Shown here: positions 17,032-25,308 of the stretch, in pieces
How positions within the stretch are numbered: the stretch's first letter is position 1
Layout of the letters: the number at the start of each line of letters is the position of its first letter
Source of the DNA: Thermostichus sp047462415
Lineage (GTDB): Bacteria > Cyanobacteriota > Cyanobacteriia > Thermostichales > Thermostichaceae
Direction: 5' to 3'
DNA: 64,000 nt
Assembly (NCBI RefSeq): GCF_047462415.1
Contig: NZ_JANSJE010000017.1
Span: 1-64,000 of the forward strand
Program-made: the position numbers and the translations under genes
Notes under the pieces: model-generated
What the model saw: only the letters and a program-made list of their open reading frames with translations
What the model was told of the DNA's origin: nothing
Databases searched by the model: none

Positions 17032-18186
17032 ATGGAAAGAACTCTAGACCAGATTAACCAACGCATTGCCAAAGGCCAGGCGCGGGTGTGGACGGCCCTA
17101 GAGGCCAAAGCCAAGCTGGCCACCCTGGGCATTGAGCAGGCTTTTGAGCAGGTGGATGTGGTAACCACGGGCACCTTTGAGCCAATGGAGTCGTCAGGGG
17201 CAATCCTCAACCTGGGCCATACGGATCCGCCCATTAAGATTCGCCAAGCCTGGTTGAACGGGGTGCCCGCCTATGCCGGGTTTGGCGCCGTGGATCTCTA
17301 CATCGGGGCGGCCCAGCCCAGTGAGCAAGCCGAGCACCCCTATGGGGGCGGCCATGTTATCGCCGATCTGGTGGCCGGCAAGCGGGTGCACCTGCGGGCT
17401 GTTGGCCAGGTAACCGATTGCTATCCCCGCGCCGACTACGAGTCCACCCTGACACGGGATCAGCTTAACCAGTTCTACTTGTTCAACCCCCGCAACGCCT
17501 ACCAAAACTTCATTGTCGGCGTCAACGGCGGGGATCGGCCCTTGTACACCTATTTGGGCCTGCTGGAGCCGCACCTGGGCAATGCCGTCTATTCCAACCC
17601 AGGCGAGCTCTCCCCCCTCCTCAACGACCCCCTCCTGCGCCGGGTGGGGATCGGCAGCCGCATCTTTCTGGGGGGCGGCAGCGGCTACATCGCCTGGGAA
17701 GGCACCCAACACTTCCCGCGGCAAAAGCGGCTGCCCAACCATACCCCCATCGGCCCGGCGGCCACCTTGGCCCTCATTGGCGACGCCAAACAGATGCAAG
17801 CGGAATGGGTGCGAGGCTGCTACTTCCGCAACTACGGCCCCAGCCTGATGTTGGGGGTGGGGATCCCCATCCCCATCCTCTCCCCTGCCGATCTGGAGCC
17901 CATTGCTGTCCGGGATGAGGAACTGGTGGCGCCGGTGATCGACTTTTCCATTCCCCGGCGGGTGCGGCCCACCTTTGGCCTGGTGAGCTATGCCCAGCTC
18001 AAATCCGGCTACATTGTCCTCAACGGCCGCAAGGTGCGCACTGCTCCTCTGGCCAGCCTGCGCCGCTCAATGCAAGTTGCCGAGATCCTCAAACAGTGGA
18101 TTGTCAGCGGCCAGTTTACTCTCACCCAGCCGGCTGCCCCTCTGCCCCTGGATCGGGAGTTTCTCGCCCAAAACCCTCATCCATAA
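17032..18186 (+). CDS. Homocysteine biosynthesis protein (DUF39 / HcyBio family)
   Basis: This 384-residue protein matches COG1900. Members act in the conversion of aspartate semialdehyde to homocysteine in methanogens and some anaerobes. Visible landmarks are TTGTFEPMESSGAILNLGHT (about residues 45-65), HPYGGGHVIADLVAG (about 103), a conserved CYPRADYESTL, and IFLGGGSGYIAWEGTQH (about 215). The ATG at 17032 is preferred over a TTG three codons upstream. How it fits with the methionine route in this organism is open; metK lies in the same window but 44 kb away. Confidence 0.85.
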   Translation: MERTLDQINQRIAKGQARVWTALEAKAKLATLGIEQAFEQVDVVTTGTFEPMESSGAILNLGHTDPPIKIRQAWLNGVPAYAGFGAVDLYIGAAQPSEQAEHPYGGGHVIADLVAGKRVHLRAVGQVTDCYPRADYESTLTRDQLNQFYLFNPRNAYQNFIVGVNGGDRPLYTYLGLLEPHLGNAVYSNPGELSPLLNDPLLRRVGIGSRIFLGGGSGYIAWEGTQHFPRQKRLPNHTPIGPAATLALIGDAKQMQAEWVRGCYFRNYGPSLMLGVGIPIPILSPADLEPIAVRDEELVAPVIDFSIPRRVRPTFGLVSYAQLKSGYIVLNGRKVRTAPLASLRRSMQVAEILKQWIVSGQFTLTQPAAPLPLDREFLAQNPHP

Positions 18187-18328
18187 AGGGATCCCCATCG
18201 CCAAAACCGGCCATCGGATCCCTGGTAAGGGGTTGTCTTCCAGGCAGTTGCCGCTACCATTACGCCTTAGGTGTTGCCGGTAAAGGCTCCCTGGGGGAAG
18301 GGGGCCGGTATCCGCAAGGGGGAAAGAC

Positions 18329-18862
18329 ATGTTCCGGCGTATTGCTTTTGGCTCGGCGGTGTTGGGATGGCTCCTGGCCCTGCCCGCCTTTCCCGGCCAC
18401 GGGTTGGGGGAGCGGCGGGTCGTGCCCGACACCCTCTTCTACTTCGACAACCACTATTTCGATCGCTACCCCGAGGCAGTGGTGGTGGGCGTAGTCAATG
18501 GTGACACGCTGGTGGTGCAGATCGAAGGGGAACAGAAACTGCGCCTGATCCGCTTGGCCGGGATCCAGGGCCTCAGCCCGGAGGAGGATCCCTTTTACCA
18601 GCAGGCGATTGAGCTGATGCGGGAGCGTATCCTGCGCCGCACCGTCAAGCTGGAAGGGGACAAGCTGCTGCGCAACGTCGATGCCACCGGCTTGGTGGAG
18701 GCCTACGTCTGGCTGGAGGGCCAGCAGATGAACGCCATGCTGGTGCGCAACGGCCTGGCCCGCATCATCCCCTACAGCCACAACATTAAATACGACAGCT
18801 ACTTCGGTGGCCTGCAAAAAAGAGCCCGCCAAGAGCGACTCGGCATCTGGAGCCGTCTCTAA
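18329..18862 (+). CDS. Thermonuclease-like secreted protein (SNase domain)
   Basis: This 177-residue protein starts with a likely signal peptide (about residues 1-28). A staphylococcal-nuclease-like fold follows: VVVGVVNGDTLVVQ, KLRLIRLAGIQ (with the Arg and Asp positions of the family), AYVWLEGQQMNAMLVRNGLA, and QKRARQERLGIW. The usual glutamate after the second catalytic arginine is not clear, so nuclease activity is uncertain. Expected location is periplasm or lumen. Confidence 0.75.
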   Translation: MFRRIAFGSAVLGWLLALPAFPGHGLGERRVVPDTLFYFDNHYFDRYPEAVVVGVVNGDTLVVQIEGEQKLRLIRLAGIQGLSPEEDPFYQQAIELMRERILRRTVKLEGDKLLRNVDATGLVEAYVWLEGQQMNAMLVRNGLARIIPYSHNIKYDSYFGGLQKRARQERLGIWSRL

Positions 18863-18919
18863 CGCCTTGGATAGCTCTAGACTGGGTTTACTGGGCACTC
18901 TTAGATACGTCTGCCTGCT

Positions 18920-19588
18920 TTGAGGGTTAAATCCACTCCAGCTTCCCGGGATCCCAACCGCTGGCTGAGGCATCTGCCTTTGGTGACCGGCCTTTTGGGC
19001 AGCGCCCTCTTGGTTATTAACCGACTGGCTTTTACGCCGGAACTGTTCGCCAGCCAGTCCCGCTCTGATGCCTTGGGGATCCTCCTCAGCGCCATTTTGA
19101 TCCTGACCGGCCTGCTGTGGCAGCAGATCCAGCCCCGTCCCACCCAGGCATCCCCCCTGCAGGGGAGTTCAGGCTGCGATTGGCACCCCGACCTTTCCGA
19201 GAGCGAAAAACTGGAGCTGGCCTGGGCCTCCCACACCCTCCTTAGCACCACTGCTGCCCGCACGGTAGTGATCTGGGTGGAGGGGCGCACCCTACTGCAG
19301 CGGGGGATCCTGGCCAGCCCCGGCCAGTTGCCCTCCATCCGGCCCCAGAGCATCTTGCAGCGGGTGTTGCAGACCGGGCGGCCCGTCTATCTGGTGGACC
19401 TGAAGCTGTTCCCGGCCCGCGCCGAGTTTGAGGGCCTGCTGCCCCCCGGATCCCAGGCGGTTCTCTGCCAGCCCATCGGCCAGAAGGGATGCCTCATCTT
19501 GGGCAGCGACACCCCCCGCAGTTTCAGCCGCCAGGAGCAGGCCTGGATTGCCGCCATCGCCGACAAACTAGAAACCCTACTCGCCTAG
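18920..19588 (+). CDS. Cofactor assembly of complex C subunit B (CCB2/CCB4 type)
   Basis: This 222-residue protein has two N-terminal transmembrane segments (LVTGLLGSALLVINRLAF and ALGILLSAILILTGLLW) followed by a soluble GAF-like domain ending QEQAWIAAIADKLETLL. This matches the CCB2/CCB4 family, which acts in covalent attachment of haem c-i to cytochrome b6 of the b6f complex in thylakoid membranes. The TTG start at 18920 has no strong ribosome-binding site, so the exact start is uncertain. The repeat array begins at its stop codon. Confidence 0.72.
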   Translation: MRVKSTPASRDPNRWLRHLPLVTGLLGSALLVINRLAFTPELFASQSRSDALGILLSAILILTGLLWQQIQPRPTQASPLQGSSGCDWHPDLSESEKLELAWASHTLLSTTAARTVVIWVEGRTLLQRGILASPGQLPSIRPQSILQRVLQTGRPVYLVDLKLFPARAEFEGLLPPGSQAVLCQPIGQKGCLILGSDTPRSFSRQEQAWIAAIADKLETLLA

Positions 19589-19926
19589 CTCCCCTCTCCC
19601 AAAGGGAGAGGGGCTGGGGGTGAGGGCGCCTTTGGGAGAGGGGCTGGGGGTGAGGGCAGACTCCCTTTGGGAGAGGGGNNNNNNNNNNNNNNNNNNNNNN
19701 NNNNNNNNNNNNNNNNNNNNNNNNNNNNNNNNNNNNNNNNNNNNNNNNNNNNNNNNNNNNNNNNNNNNNNNNNNNNNNGCGTGAGCGGCGCGGAGCGCTT
19801 GGGCGCCTTTGGGAGAGGGGCTGGGGGTGAGGGCAGACTCCCTTTGGGAGAGGGGCTGGGGGTGGTCGCGTGAGCGGCGCGGAGCGCTTGGGCGCCTTTG
19901 GGAGAGGGGCTGGGGGTGAGGGGGAG
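19589..19926. repeat. Tandem palindromic repeat array interrupted by an assembly gap
   Basis: The array is built from copies of a CTTTGGGAGAGGGGCTGGGG unit with GTGAGGG tails and CTCCCTTTGGGAG hairpins. A longer unit starting GCGTGAGCGGCGCGGAGCG occurs at 19779 and again at 19868, a period of 89 bp. The array fills the space between the CCB gene and chlI. Its true length is unknown because of the N run. Confidence 0.85.
19679..19778. other. Run of 100 N (assembly gap)
   Basis: Exactly 100 N characters occupy this interval, the conventional size for a gap of unknown length. The gap lies inside the tandem array, which explains the assembly failure. Confidence 0.98.
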
Positions 19927-19927
19927 G

Positions 19928-20986
19928 CTAAGCAGCGCTCTCCAGGCTCACCTGAAACACCTCGCTAAAGGCCTTCTCGACCTTGTAGCCGGAGTCGATG
20001 GTTTCCAGAGGATCCTTGCGCAGGCGGTGGCGCAAACACAGGCTGATTACCCGGCGAATATCGGCAATGGTGACCTCGCTGCGCCCCTCCAGAGCCGCCA
20101 GGGCCTTGGCCGCCCGGTTGGTGACGATATCTCCCCGCAGCCCATCCACCTCCAGAGCCGCACACACGCCGGAGATCTTCAGGCGCAACTCAGGATCCAC
20201 CATCACAGTGGGCAAGAGGTGCTGGGCCTTTTCAATGCGCTCCCGCAAGTGTTGCTGGGCCTCGGCGTATTTGGCCAAGAACGCCTGGGGATCGGCGTCG
20301 AACTGGCTGCGCTCCTCCACAATCTGCACTCGCAGGGACGGATCCCGCACCGTTTCGATGCGCACGAACATACCGAAGCGATCCAGCAGTTGCGGCCGTA
20401 GCTCTCCTTCCTCCGGGTTGCCGGATCCCACCAGGACAAAGCGGGCCGGGTGGCGAATGGAAATCCCCTCCCGTTCCACCGTGTTCCAGCCAGAGGCCGC
20501 CGCATCCAGCAACACGTCTACCAGGTGGTCGTCCAGGAGGTTCACCTCGTCTACGTAAAGGATGCCGCGGTTGGCCTTGGCCAAGAGCCCCGGCTCAAAG
20601 GCCTTCACCCCCTGGGAGAGAGCCCGCTCGATATCCAAGGTGCCGCAGACCCGGTCTTCGGTGGCTCCCAGGGGCAGATCCACCATCGGTACCTGGATCC
20701 AGGTGGCTTCCAGCGTTTCTCCCGCCTGCAGGCGTTCCCACACCTGGTCGCTCATCAGATCCCGCTGCCGCGGGTGGCTGTTGAAGGGATCCCCTTTGAC
20801 AACCTCGATCTGGGGCAGCAGATCTGCCAAGGCGCGGATGGTGGTGGATTTGCCCGTGCCGCGATCCCCCATGATCAGCACCCCACCGATGCGGGGATCG
20901 ATGACGTTGAGGAGCAGAGCCAATTTCATCTCCTCTTGGCCGACAATGGCGGTGAACGGGAAAACCGGGCGACGTTCCAAGTTCAT
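19928..20986 (-). CDS. chlI: Magnesium chelatase ATPase subunit I
   Basis: This 352-residue AAA+ protein is the ATPase subunit that, with ChlD and ChlH, inserts Mg into protoporphyrin IX, the first committed step of chlorophyll synthesis. The Walker A motif GDRGTGKST lies near residue 39, Walker B is ILYVDEVNLLDD near residue 140, and sensor segments VLVGSGNPEEGELRPQLLDRFG follow. The start is taken at the ATG at 20986, giving the typical MNLERRPVFPF N-terminus. Its 3' end abuts the repeat array. Confidence 0.97.
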   Translation of the reverse strand: MNLERRPVFPFTAIVGQEEMKLALLLNVIDPRIGGVLIMGDRGTGKSTTIRALADLLPQIEVVKGDPFNSHPRQRDLMSDQVWERLQAGETLEATWIQVPMVDLPLGATEDRVCGTLDIERALSQGVKAFEPGLLAKANRGILYVDEVNLLDDHLVDVLLDAAASGWNTVEREGISIRHPARFVLVGSGNPEEGELRPQLLDRFGMFVRIETVRDPSLRVQIVEERSQFDADPQAFLAKYAEAQQHLRERIEKAQHLLPTVMVDPELRLKISGVCAALEVDGLRGDIVTNRAAKALAALEGRSEVTIADIRRVISLCLRHRLRKDPLETIDSGYKVEKAFSEVFQVSLESAA

Positions 20987-21326
20987 AGGGGCAACAACCA
21001 GCAATTCATCCCCATTATCCCAGAGGCTCCTCCCTTCTGGGCGGTTCCAGGCTGCAACAGGAACCTAAAGGCCGCTTTTGGGTCAAATGGATAAAGCAAG
21101 CTCCGGTGCCGGTCGGGGATCCCTGGCTTCTTTTGGGGAAGACTAGATAACATCGGAGCCTGCACGGTTGGCTGGGAGTGGGTTGAATCTGGGTAACAGC
21201 GAAAGCTACACCAAAAGAAAGGGGGCTCCCAAAAGCGCCGGCAACCACAGAGAGAGTTCGTTATTGGGTGGGGAGATAGCAGCGGTGTCAGGTCAAGCAA
21301 GTCGGAGACGATGGACGGCATTCTCG

Positions 21327-21740
21327 ATGCCCAGCGTGGCCCAAAAAGGGCTGGTGGGCCTGATCTGGGTCTGCACCTGGATCCCTGTCTTGAGCATTTC
21401 CCTTGCCGTAGCCCAAACCGCCGCTACCTCTCTGGTTTTGACCGATGAACAGGTCGCCAAGTATGCCCGCATCGTTTTGGAGATGGAGCCCCACCGACAA
21501 GAGGCCCAGCAGCGCTCCCAGGCCACCGCGGATCCGACCAGCAAAGATCAAATCCGGCGGGAGTTCATTCGCACCGCCACCGAGATCATCACCCGCCACG
21601 GCATGACCGTGCCCGAATACAACCGCATCACCCTGTTGATTCGCTCCGAAGAAGGCAGAGACCTCCAACAGCGCATCGAAGCCGAAATCCTGCGCCTGCA
21701 AAGCGGGGATCCCAGCGTGAGCCCTAGCTCCAAACCCTAA
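21327..21740 (+). CDS. Secreted DUF4168-type protein
   Basis: This 137-residue protein has a probable signal peptide (about residues 1-31, ending around LAVAQTA) and a mature region typical of DUF4168: LTDEQVAKYARIVLEMEPHRQEA, then MTVPEYNRITLLIRSEEG. Function is unknown; members are periplasmic or extracellular. The ATG at 21327 is chosen because it puts the signal sequence at the N-terminus; the frame is open upstream to 21168. Confidence 0.72.
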   Translation: MPSVAQKGLVGLIWVCTWIPVLSISLAVAQTAATSLVLTDEQVAKYARIVLEMEPHRQEAQQRSQATADPTSKDQIRREFIRTATEIITRHGMTVPEYNRITLLIRSEEGRDLQQRIEAEILRLQSGDPSVSPSSKP

Positions 21741-21853
21741 CCCCCCCCTTGGATCCCCTGCAGCGCTTTTGCCCGGATGTGACGGGGGACGGAAGATAGC
21801 GGTAGGCTGGAAGCGGAGGTCGGTGCTCGTCCGTAGAGAGCGGGGGGAGAGCA

Positions 21854-22393
21854 ATGAACGAGCCTATGTCGCCGTCAGTACGGGCGGCTGTCGAGCGCAT
21901 GAAGTCTCGCTTGCGCCTGACGCGCCGCTTCGGGTTCTGGTTTCAGGCGGTTCTGGGGGCAACGGCTCTGCTGCTCTGGCTGGGATTTTTAGTTGGCCAG
22001 AATACCCTCTATCGCGACGACTCGATGGGGGCCTTTATCGCCTTCTGGTTTACCCTGTTTACCCTTCTAACCCTGGCAGCCGGTCTCTTCTTTAACTGGC
22101 GCTACCTGCTCCAGGCGGAGCGCCGCTCAGTGTCTGCCGCTACCCCAAGCCAGTTGGATCTGCCCAAGCAGTTGCAATTGGTTACCTATGTCAGCCTGAT
22201 CGGCGCTTTCCTCGCCCTCATCGCCATGGAGGCGCAGGTGGGAGAGCTGCTGGTGCGGCTGTTTACCCGCACGCTGAGCACCCAGACAGCAGGAGTGCTG
22301 CTATTGGCTGCCAATATCAACGTTACCTTTGCCCACTTCGTCTGCTTAGCAGGGGTGCTCTGGATTACCGGCGCCCTCGACCGCGAGCCTTGA
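21854..22393 (+). CDS. DUF3611 family membrane protein
   Basis: This 179-residue protein has four hydrophobic segments (about residues 28-48, 60-82, 110-130 and 145-172) and a basic N-terminus. It fits the DUF3611 family of cyanobacteria and plastids, which has no assigned function. The last segment includes LLAANINVTFAHFVCLAGVLW. It lies 113 bp after the DUF4168 gene on the same strand. The terminator of the convergent psbK lies just downstream. Confidence 0.75.
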   Translation: MNEPMSPSVRAAVERMKSRLRLTRRFGFWFQAVLGATALLLWLGFLVGQNTLYRDDSMGAFIAFWFTLFTLLTLAAGLFFNWRYLLQAERRSVSAATPSQLDLPKQLQLVTYVSLIGAFLALIAMEAQVGELLVRLFTRTLSTQTAGVLLLAANINVTFAHFVCLAGVLWITGALDREP

Positions 22394-22474
22394 ACCCCAG
22401 CCGGCCAGTCTTAACTTTGCAAGGCAGAAAGTCAGGCCTGCGGCACAGTGGCCCGCCCTAAACTTGCCCCAGCT

Positions 22475-22508
22475 AAAACTGCCCCCCTGCCAGAGGAAGA
22501 GGGGCAAG
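22475..22508 (-). terminator. Intrinsic terminator after psbK
   Basis: On the minus strand TGCCCCT and AGGGGGGCA arms flank a short loop and are followed by GTTTT. It lies 50 bp past the psbK stop and is well placed to end that transcript. Confidence 0.6.
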
Positions 22509-22557
22509 CGGAAGCAGTCTCGAAGTCCGTAGTTGCCAATCGCAGATTCCGAGGGCT

Positions 22558-22695
22558 TCACTTAAAGCCCACCGCCGCCTGCCAAACAAAAGCCAGCAAA
22601 AAGAACAAAACAGGGATGATCGGCAGAATGTCGATCAGGGGATCGAACAACTCATAGCCTTCTGGCAAAGCCGCCAGGAGCATTATCGCAGGCAT
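22558..22695 (-). CDS. psbK: Photosystem II reaction centre protein K
   Basis: This 45-residue protein was read by hand because it is so short. It starts MPAIMLLAALPEGYELFDP and ends FVWQAAVGFK, matching the conserved PsbK core: the LPE..FDPL..(V/I)LP(I/V)IPV block and WQAAVGF tail. PsbK is a single-pass thylakoid subunit of photosystem II near CP43. As in relatives, a short N-terminal part is probably cleaved before the mature protein. It lies downstream of psaK in the same orientation, 125 bp away, with an intrinsic terminator after it. Confidence 0.93.
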   Translation of the reverse strand: MPAIMLLAALPEGYELFDPLIDILPIIPVLFFLLAFVWQAAVGFK

Positions 22696-22820
22696 GACAA
22701 CAAACCTCGACAAGAAGAAAGTGGAGTTGGAGAAACTGCTCTTTTCAGAATTGACAGGGATTTTAACATTGTCGGGCCGGAATCCCGGCTAAAGTCAAGA
22801 AATGTGAAGGAGATGGTGAC

Positions 22821-23075
22821 CTAGAGAACTCCCATGTTGGAGAGGCCCAAGATCACTCCCGCGCCCAGCAGATGGCCGAAGCTGGCGACCCCCAGCACTT
22901 CCGGCCAGGTCATCCCCAGCACCGGCCCCGTTTCTGAGGCCGCTCCCGAAGAGGACTTGAAGATCAAGTAGGCAAGACCTGTGCAGAGAAAGATGGTTAC
23001 GGCACTCAAAGGCGACCAAGAGCTGGTGTGGGCAGTCATGGCCAACGGCACAACAACGGGCATCATGGTTTTCAT
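22821..23075 (-). CDS. psaK: Photosystem I reaction centre subunit PsaK
   Basis: This 84-residue protein has two transmembrane segments (about residues 24-42 and 58-80) joined by a polar loop. The C-terminal FGHLLGAGVILGLSN matches the PsaG/PsaK signature. PsaK sits at the edge of photosystem I and takes part in contacts with antenna proteins. The start may be the ATG at 23075 or one of the ATG codons 3 to 4 codons later. It is followed by psbK, so two photosystem small-subunit genes may form one transcript. Confidence 0.92.
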   Translation of the reverse strand: MKTMMPVVVPLAMTAHTSSWSPLSAVTIFLCTGLAYLIFKSSSGAASETGPVLGMTWPEVLGVASFGHLLGAGVILGLSNMGVL

Positions 23076-23395
23076 CCTCGGCTCAGGTTAACCGCCCCCT
23101 AGATTACCCCCATTCCGCAACTCCCAAGGGGATCCCCACATGAATTGCAACAGAGGCCGCAACAAAACCTCACACTGTGGCTTCTTCTGGCTCCATGGCC
23201 GATCTACCCCTCGCCGGGAACAGCCTGGACGGGCTGGAGTTGGCAAGAAAAATCCGGTCTGGGCGCAGATCTCTGCCGTATACTAACGAAAGTTAACAAA
23301 TCCTTCTCTTCCCCCGCTTTGCAGGTGATGAACTGGCTCTTTTGCCTTGATCCATCCTCACCGTCTGCGCTGTGCACACCCAAGGATGGCTGCCG
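23076..23395. other. 320-bp divergent promoter region psaK / crtR
   Basis: This spacer must drive psaK (minus) and crtR (plus). A TATACT hexamer near 23278 is a candidate -10 for crtR, without a good -35. One GGGATCCC palindrome is present near 23130. Nothing else was recognised. Confidence 0.4.
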
Positions 23396-24355
23396 ATGAC
23401 TGCTGCTGCGACTCCGCAACCGGATCCCAAGCCTTTTGCGTTACCCCGTGAGCTGTTGGGGCCGCCGCCGGAATTTTGGAACCCCACCCTGTTGATGTTT
23501 TTGGCGGCGGTGGTGCTTTCGGCCTCTTGCTTTGGCGGGTACGCCTTTTGGCATTGGCCCCGCTGGCTGGTGTTTTGGCTTAACTTTGTCGCCCTCTATG
23601 TGTTGGGCACGGTGATCCACGATGCCTCTCACGGCTCGGCCCACCGCAACCGCTTTTTGAACGAGGCGCTGGGCCACGGCTCCGCCTTGTTGCAGGGCTT
23701 TGTCTATCCGGTCTTTAAGCGGGTGCACATGCAGCACCACGCCCATGTCAACCACCCCGAAGACGATCCCGATCACTATGTGTCCACGGGCGGGCCGCTG
23801 TGGCTGATCGCACCGCGCTTTTTCTATCACGAGGTGTTTTTTTTCAAGCGGCAGCTCTGGCGCAAAGGCCGCTGGGATCTGCTGGAATGGGGGCTGAGCC
23901 GACTGGTGGTGGTTCTGACGTTTGCGTTGGCCATTCACTTTGGCTACACCGACTACATCATGAACTATTGGCTGCCCCCCGCTTTTATCATGGGCTTTCT
24001 ATTGGGCCTGTTTTTCGACTACCTGCCCCATCGTCCCTTTCAATCTCAAGAGCGGTGGCACAACGCCCGCGTCTATCCCGGTTGGCTGACCAACATTCTG
24101 CTGCTGGGGCAAAACTATCACCTGATCCACCATCTCTGGCCCTCGGTTCCCTGGTACAAATATCAGGCAGCCTACTGGGCGGCCAAACCTGAGCTGGACG
24201 CCCGCAACTGCCAGCAAACGCTGGGGATCTGGGAGAAGGGAGAGTTTTGGAGCTTTTTGTACGATGCGCTGATTGGCCTGCACTGGCACAAGCCCAACTC
24301 AACTCGTCCTGCTGCGCCAGCCGATCCAGAATCTACGGATCTGAGGCTTACTTAA
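23396..24355 (+). CDS. crtR: Beta-carotene hydroxylase
   Basis: This 319-residue membrane di-iron enzyme hydroxylates beta-ionone rings to make zeaxanthin. The histidine clusters of the fatty-acid-desaturase-like fold are present: HDASHGSAH (about residue 76), HMQHHAHVNHPEDDPDH (about 113) and YHLIHHLWPSVPW (about 240). Four hydrophobic segments flank them. The ATG at 23396 gives the usual N-terminus; a start 24 bp upstream is less likely. A hypothetical gene begins one base after the stop. Confidence 0.94.
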   Translation: MTAAATPQPDPKPFALPRELLGPPPEFWNPTLLMFLAAVVLSASCFGGYAFWHWPRWLVFWLNFVALYVLGTVIHDASHGSAHRNRFLNEALGHGSALLQGFVYPVFKRVHMQHHAHVNHPEDDPDHYVSTGGPLWLIAPRFFYHEVFFFKRQLWRKGRWDLLEWGLSRLVVVLTFALAIHFGYTDYIMNYWLPPAFIMGFLLGLFFDYLPHRPFQSQERWHNARVYPGWLTNILLLGQNYHLIHHLWPSVPWYKYQAAYWAAKPELDARNCQQTLGIWEKGEFWSFLYDALIGLHWHKPNSTRPAAPADPESTDLRLT

Positions 24356-24356
24356 C

Positions 24357-25238
24357 ATGGTTTTGCCCACGCTACGGATCCCTCAGTTGCTGCTGTTTGT
24401 GGAGGCAGCCGGCTTGCTGCGGGACTCCAGCCAGGCCCTGTTACAGGCTGGTCAGGCGACGGCAGATCTGCCAGAGTTGATCGCTGAAGCGCAAGCGCAG
24501 GCGGAAGCCCAATTGCAAACCCTTGGGATCCCGGCAGAGTTGCGGGCGCAGGCCCGAGGGATCCTGAGGTTGACCTCGCCGCCGCAGGTGCTGGCTTACC
24601 TGCAGGATTTGCTCGACAGGGGAGCCGGCCCGGATTTGGAAGCCTTTTTGGAGCAGGCGGGATCCGACTCTACCCTGTTGCGCTTTCCGCCGCTGTTGGT
24701 GGGGGCTGTGGCTTTGCAGGTGTTGCTGGAGCGGCTGGATTTTTCTCCGCAAGAGAGAGCTGTGTTGCAAGCCCAACGGGATCAATGGGAACAGGCCCTG
24801 GCAGAATTGGCCGCTCACCACCAGGTTTCCCCAGAGCCGCTGCGGGCGGCTGCCGAGAGGGAGCTGCGGGCTGCCTCAGCAGAAGAGCTGCTGCAACTGG
24901 GGCAGGATCTCTTTCAAGATCTCCAGGATCTTGCCGGGCCCGATTCTGAGCCGGAAGCCGAGTCTCAGGTGGAATTGGCGGGGCCGTTGCTGTTGATGAT
25001 GGTGGCCGACCACCTGTTGGCCCAGACAGAGCATCCGCTCACCCCCGATCAACGGCTGGACTTACAAACCAACCGCGCCGAGGCAGAAAGCCGCTTTTTG
25101 GCCATGCAAAAGCTGGGCCGTCTTGAGAACTTGGCGGAGCAGCAGGCTTACATTCGCTCCTGGATTGACCAAACTTCTGTGCCGGATTTGCTGCGGGCTT
25201 TGGATCGCTTTTTTGCGGCGTCTGAACCCAACGCGTGA
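24357..25238 (+). CDS. Conserved alpha-helical protein of unknown function
   Basis: This 293-residue protein is rich in Ala, Leu, Glu and Gln and predicted nearly all helical. It has no transmembrane segment or signal peptide and no motif I recognise. Its ATG follows the crtR stop by one base, so the two genes are almost certainly co-transcribed and may be coupled. Middle segments resemble helical-repeat proteins, but no repeat period could be fixed. A role linked to carotenoid metabolism is possible but unsupported beyond position. Confidence 0.6.
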   Translation: MVLPTLRIPQLLLFVEAAGLLRDSSQALLQAGQATADLPELIAEAQAQAEAQLQTLGIPAELRAQARGILRLTSPPQVLAYLQDLLDRGAGPDLEAFLEQAGSDSTLLRFPPLLVGAVALQVLLERLDFSPQERAVLQAQRDQWEQALAELAAHHQVSPEPLRAAAERELRAASAEELLQLGQDLFQDLQDLAGPDSEPEAESQVELAGPLLLMMVADHLLAQTEHPLTPDQRLDLQTNRAEAESRFLAMQKLGRLENLAEQQAYIRSWIDQTSVPDLLRALDRFFAASEPNA

Positions 25239-25308
25239 GGCCCCCGGATTGCCAGAGGTTCCGTATCCTCTATGCTGGAAGCAAAGGGATCCCGCTTGAG
25301 GCGCGAAA

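Noticed and set aside
19589..19926. CRISPR array
   Set aside because: The array has overlapping palindromic units without regular unique spacers and no cas genes are nearby.
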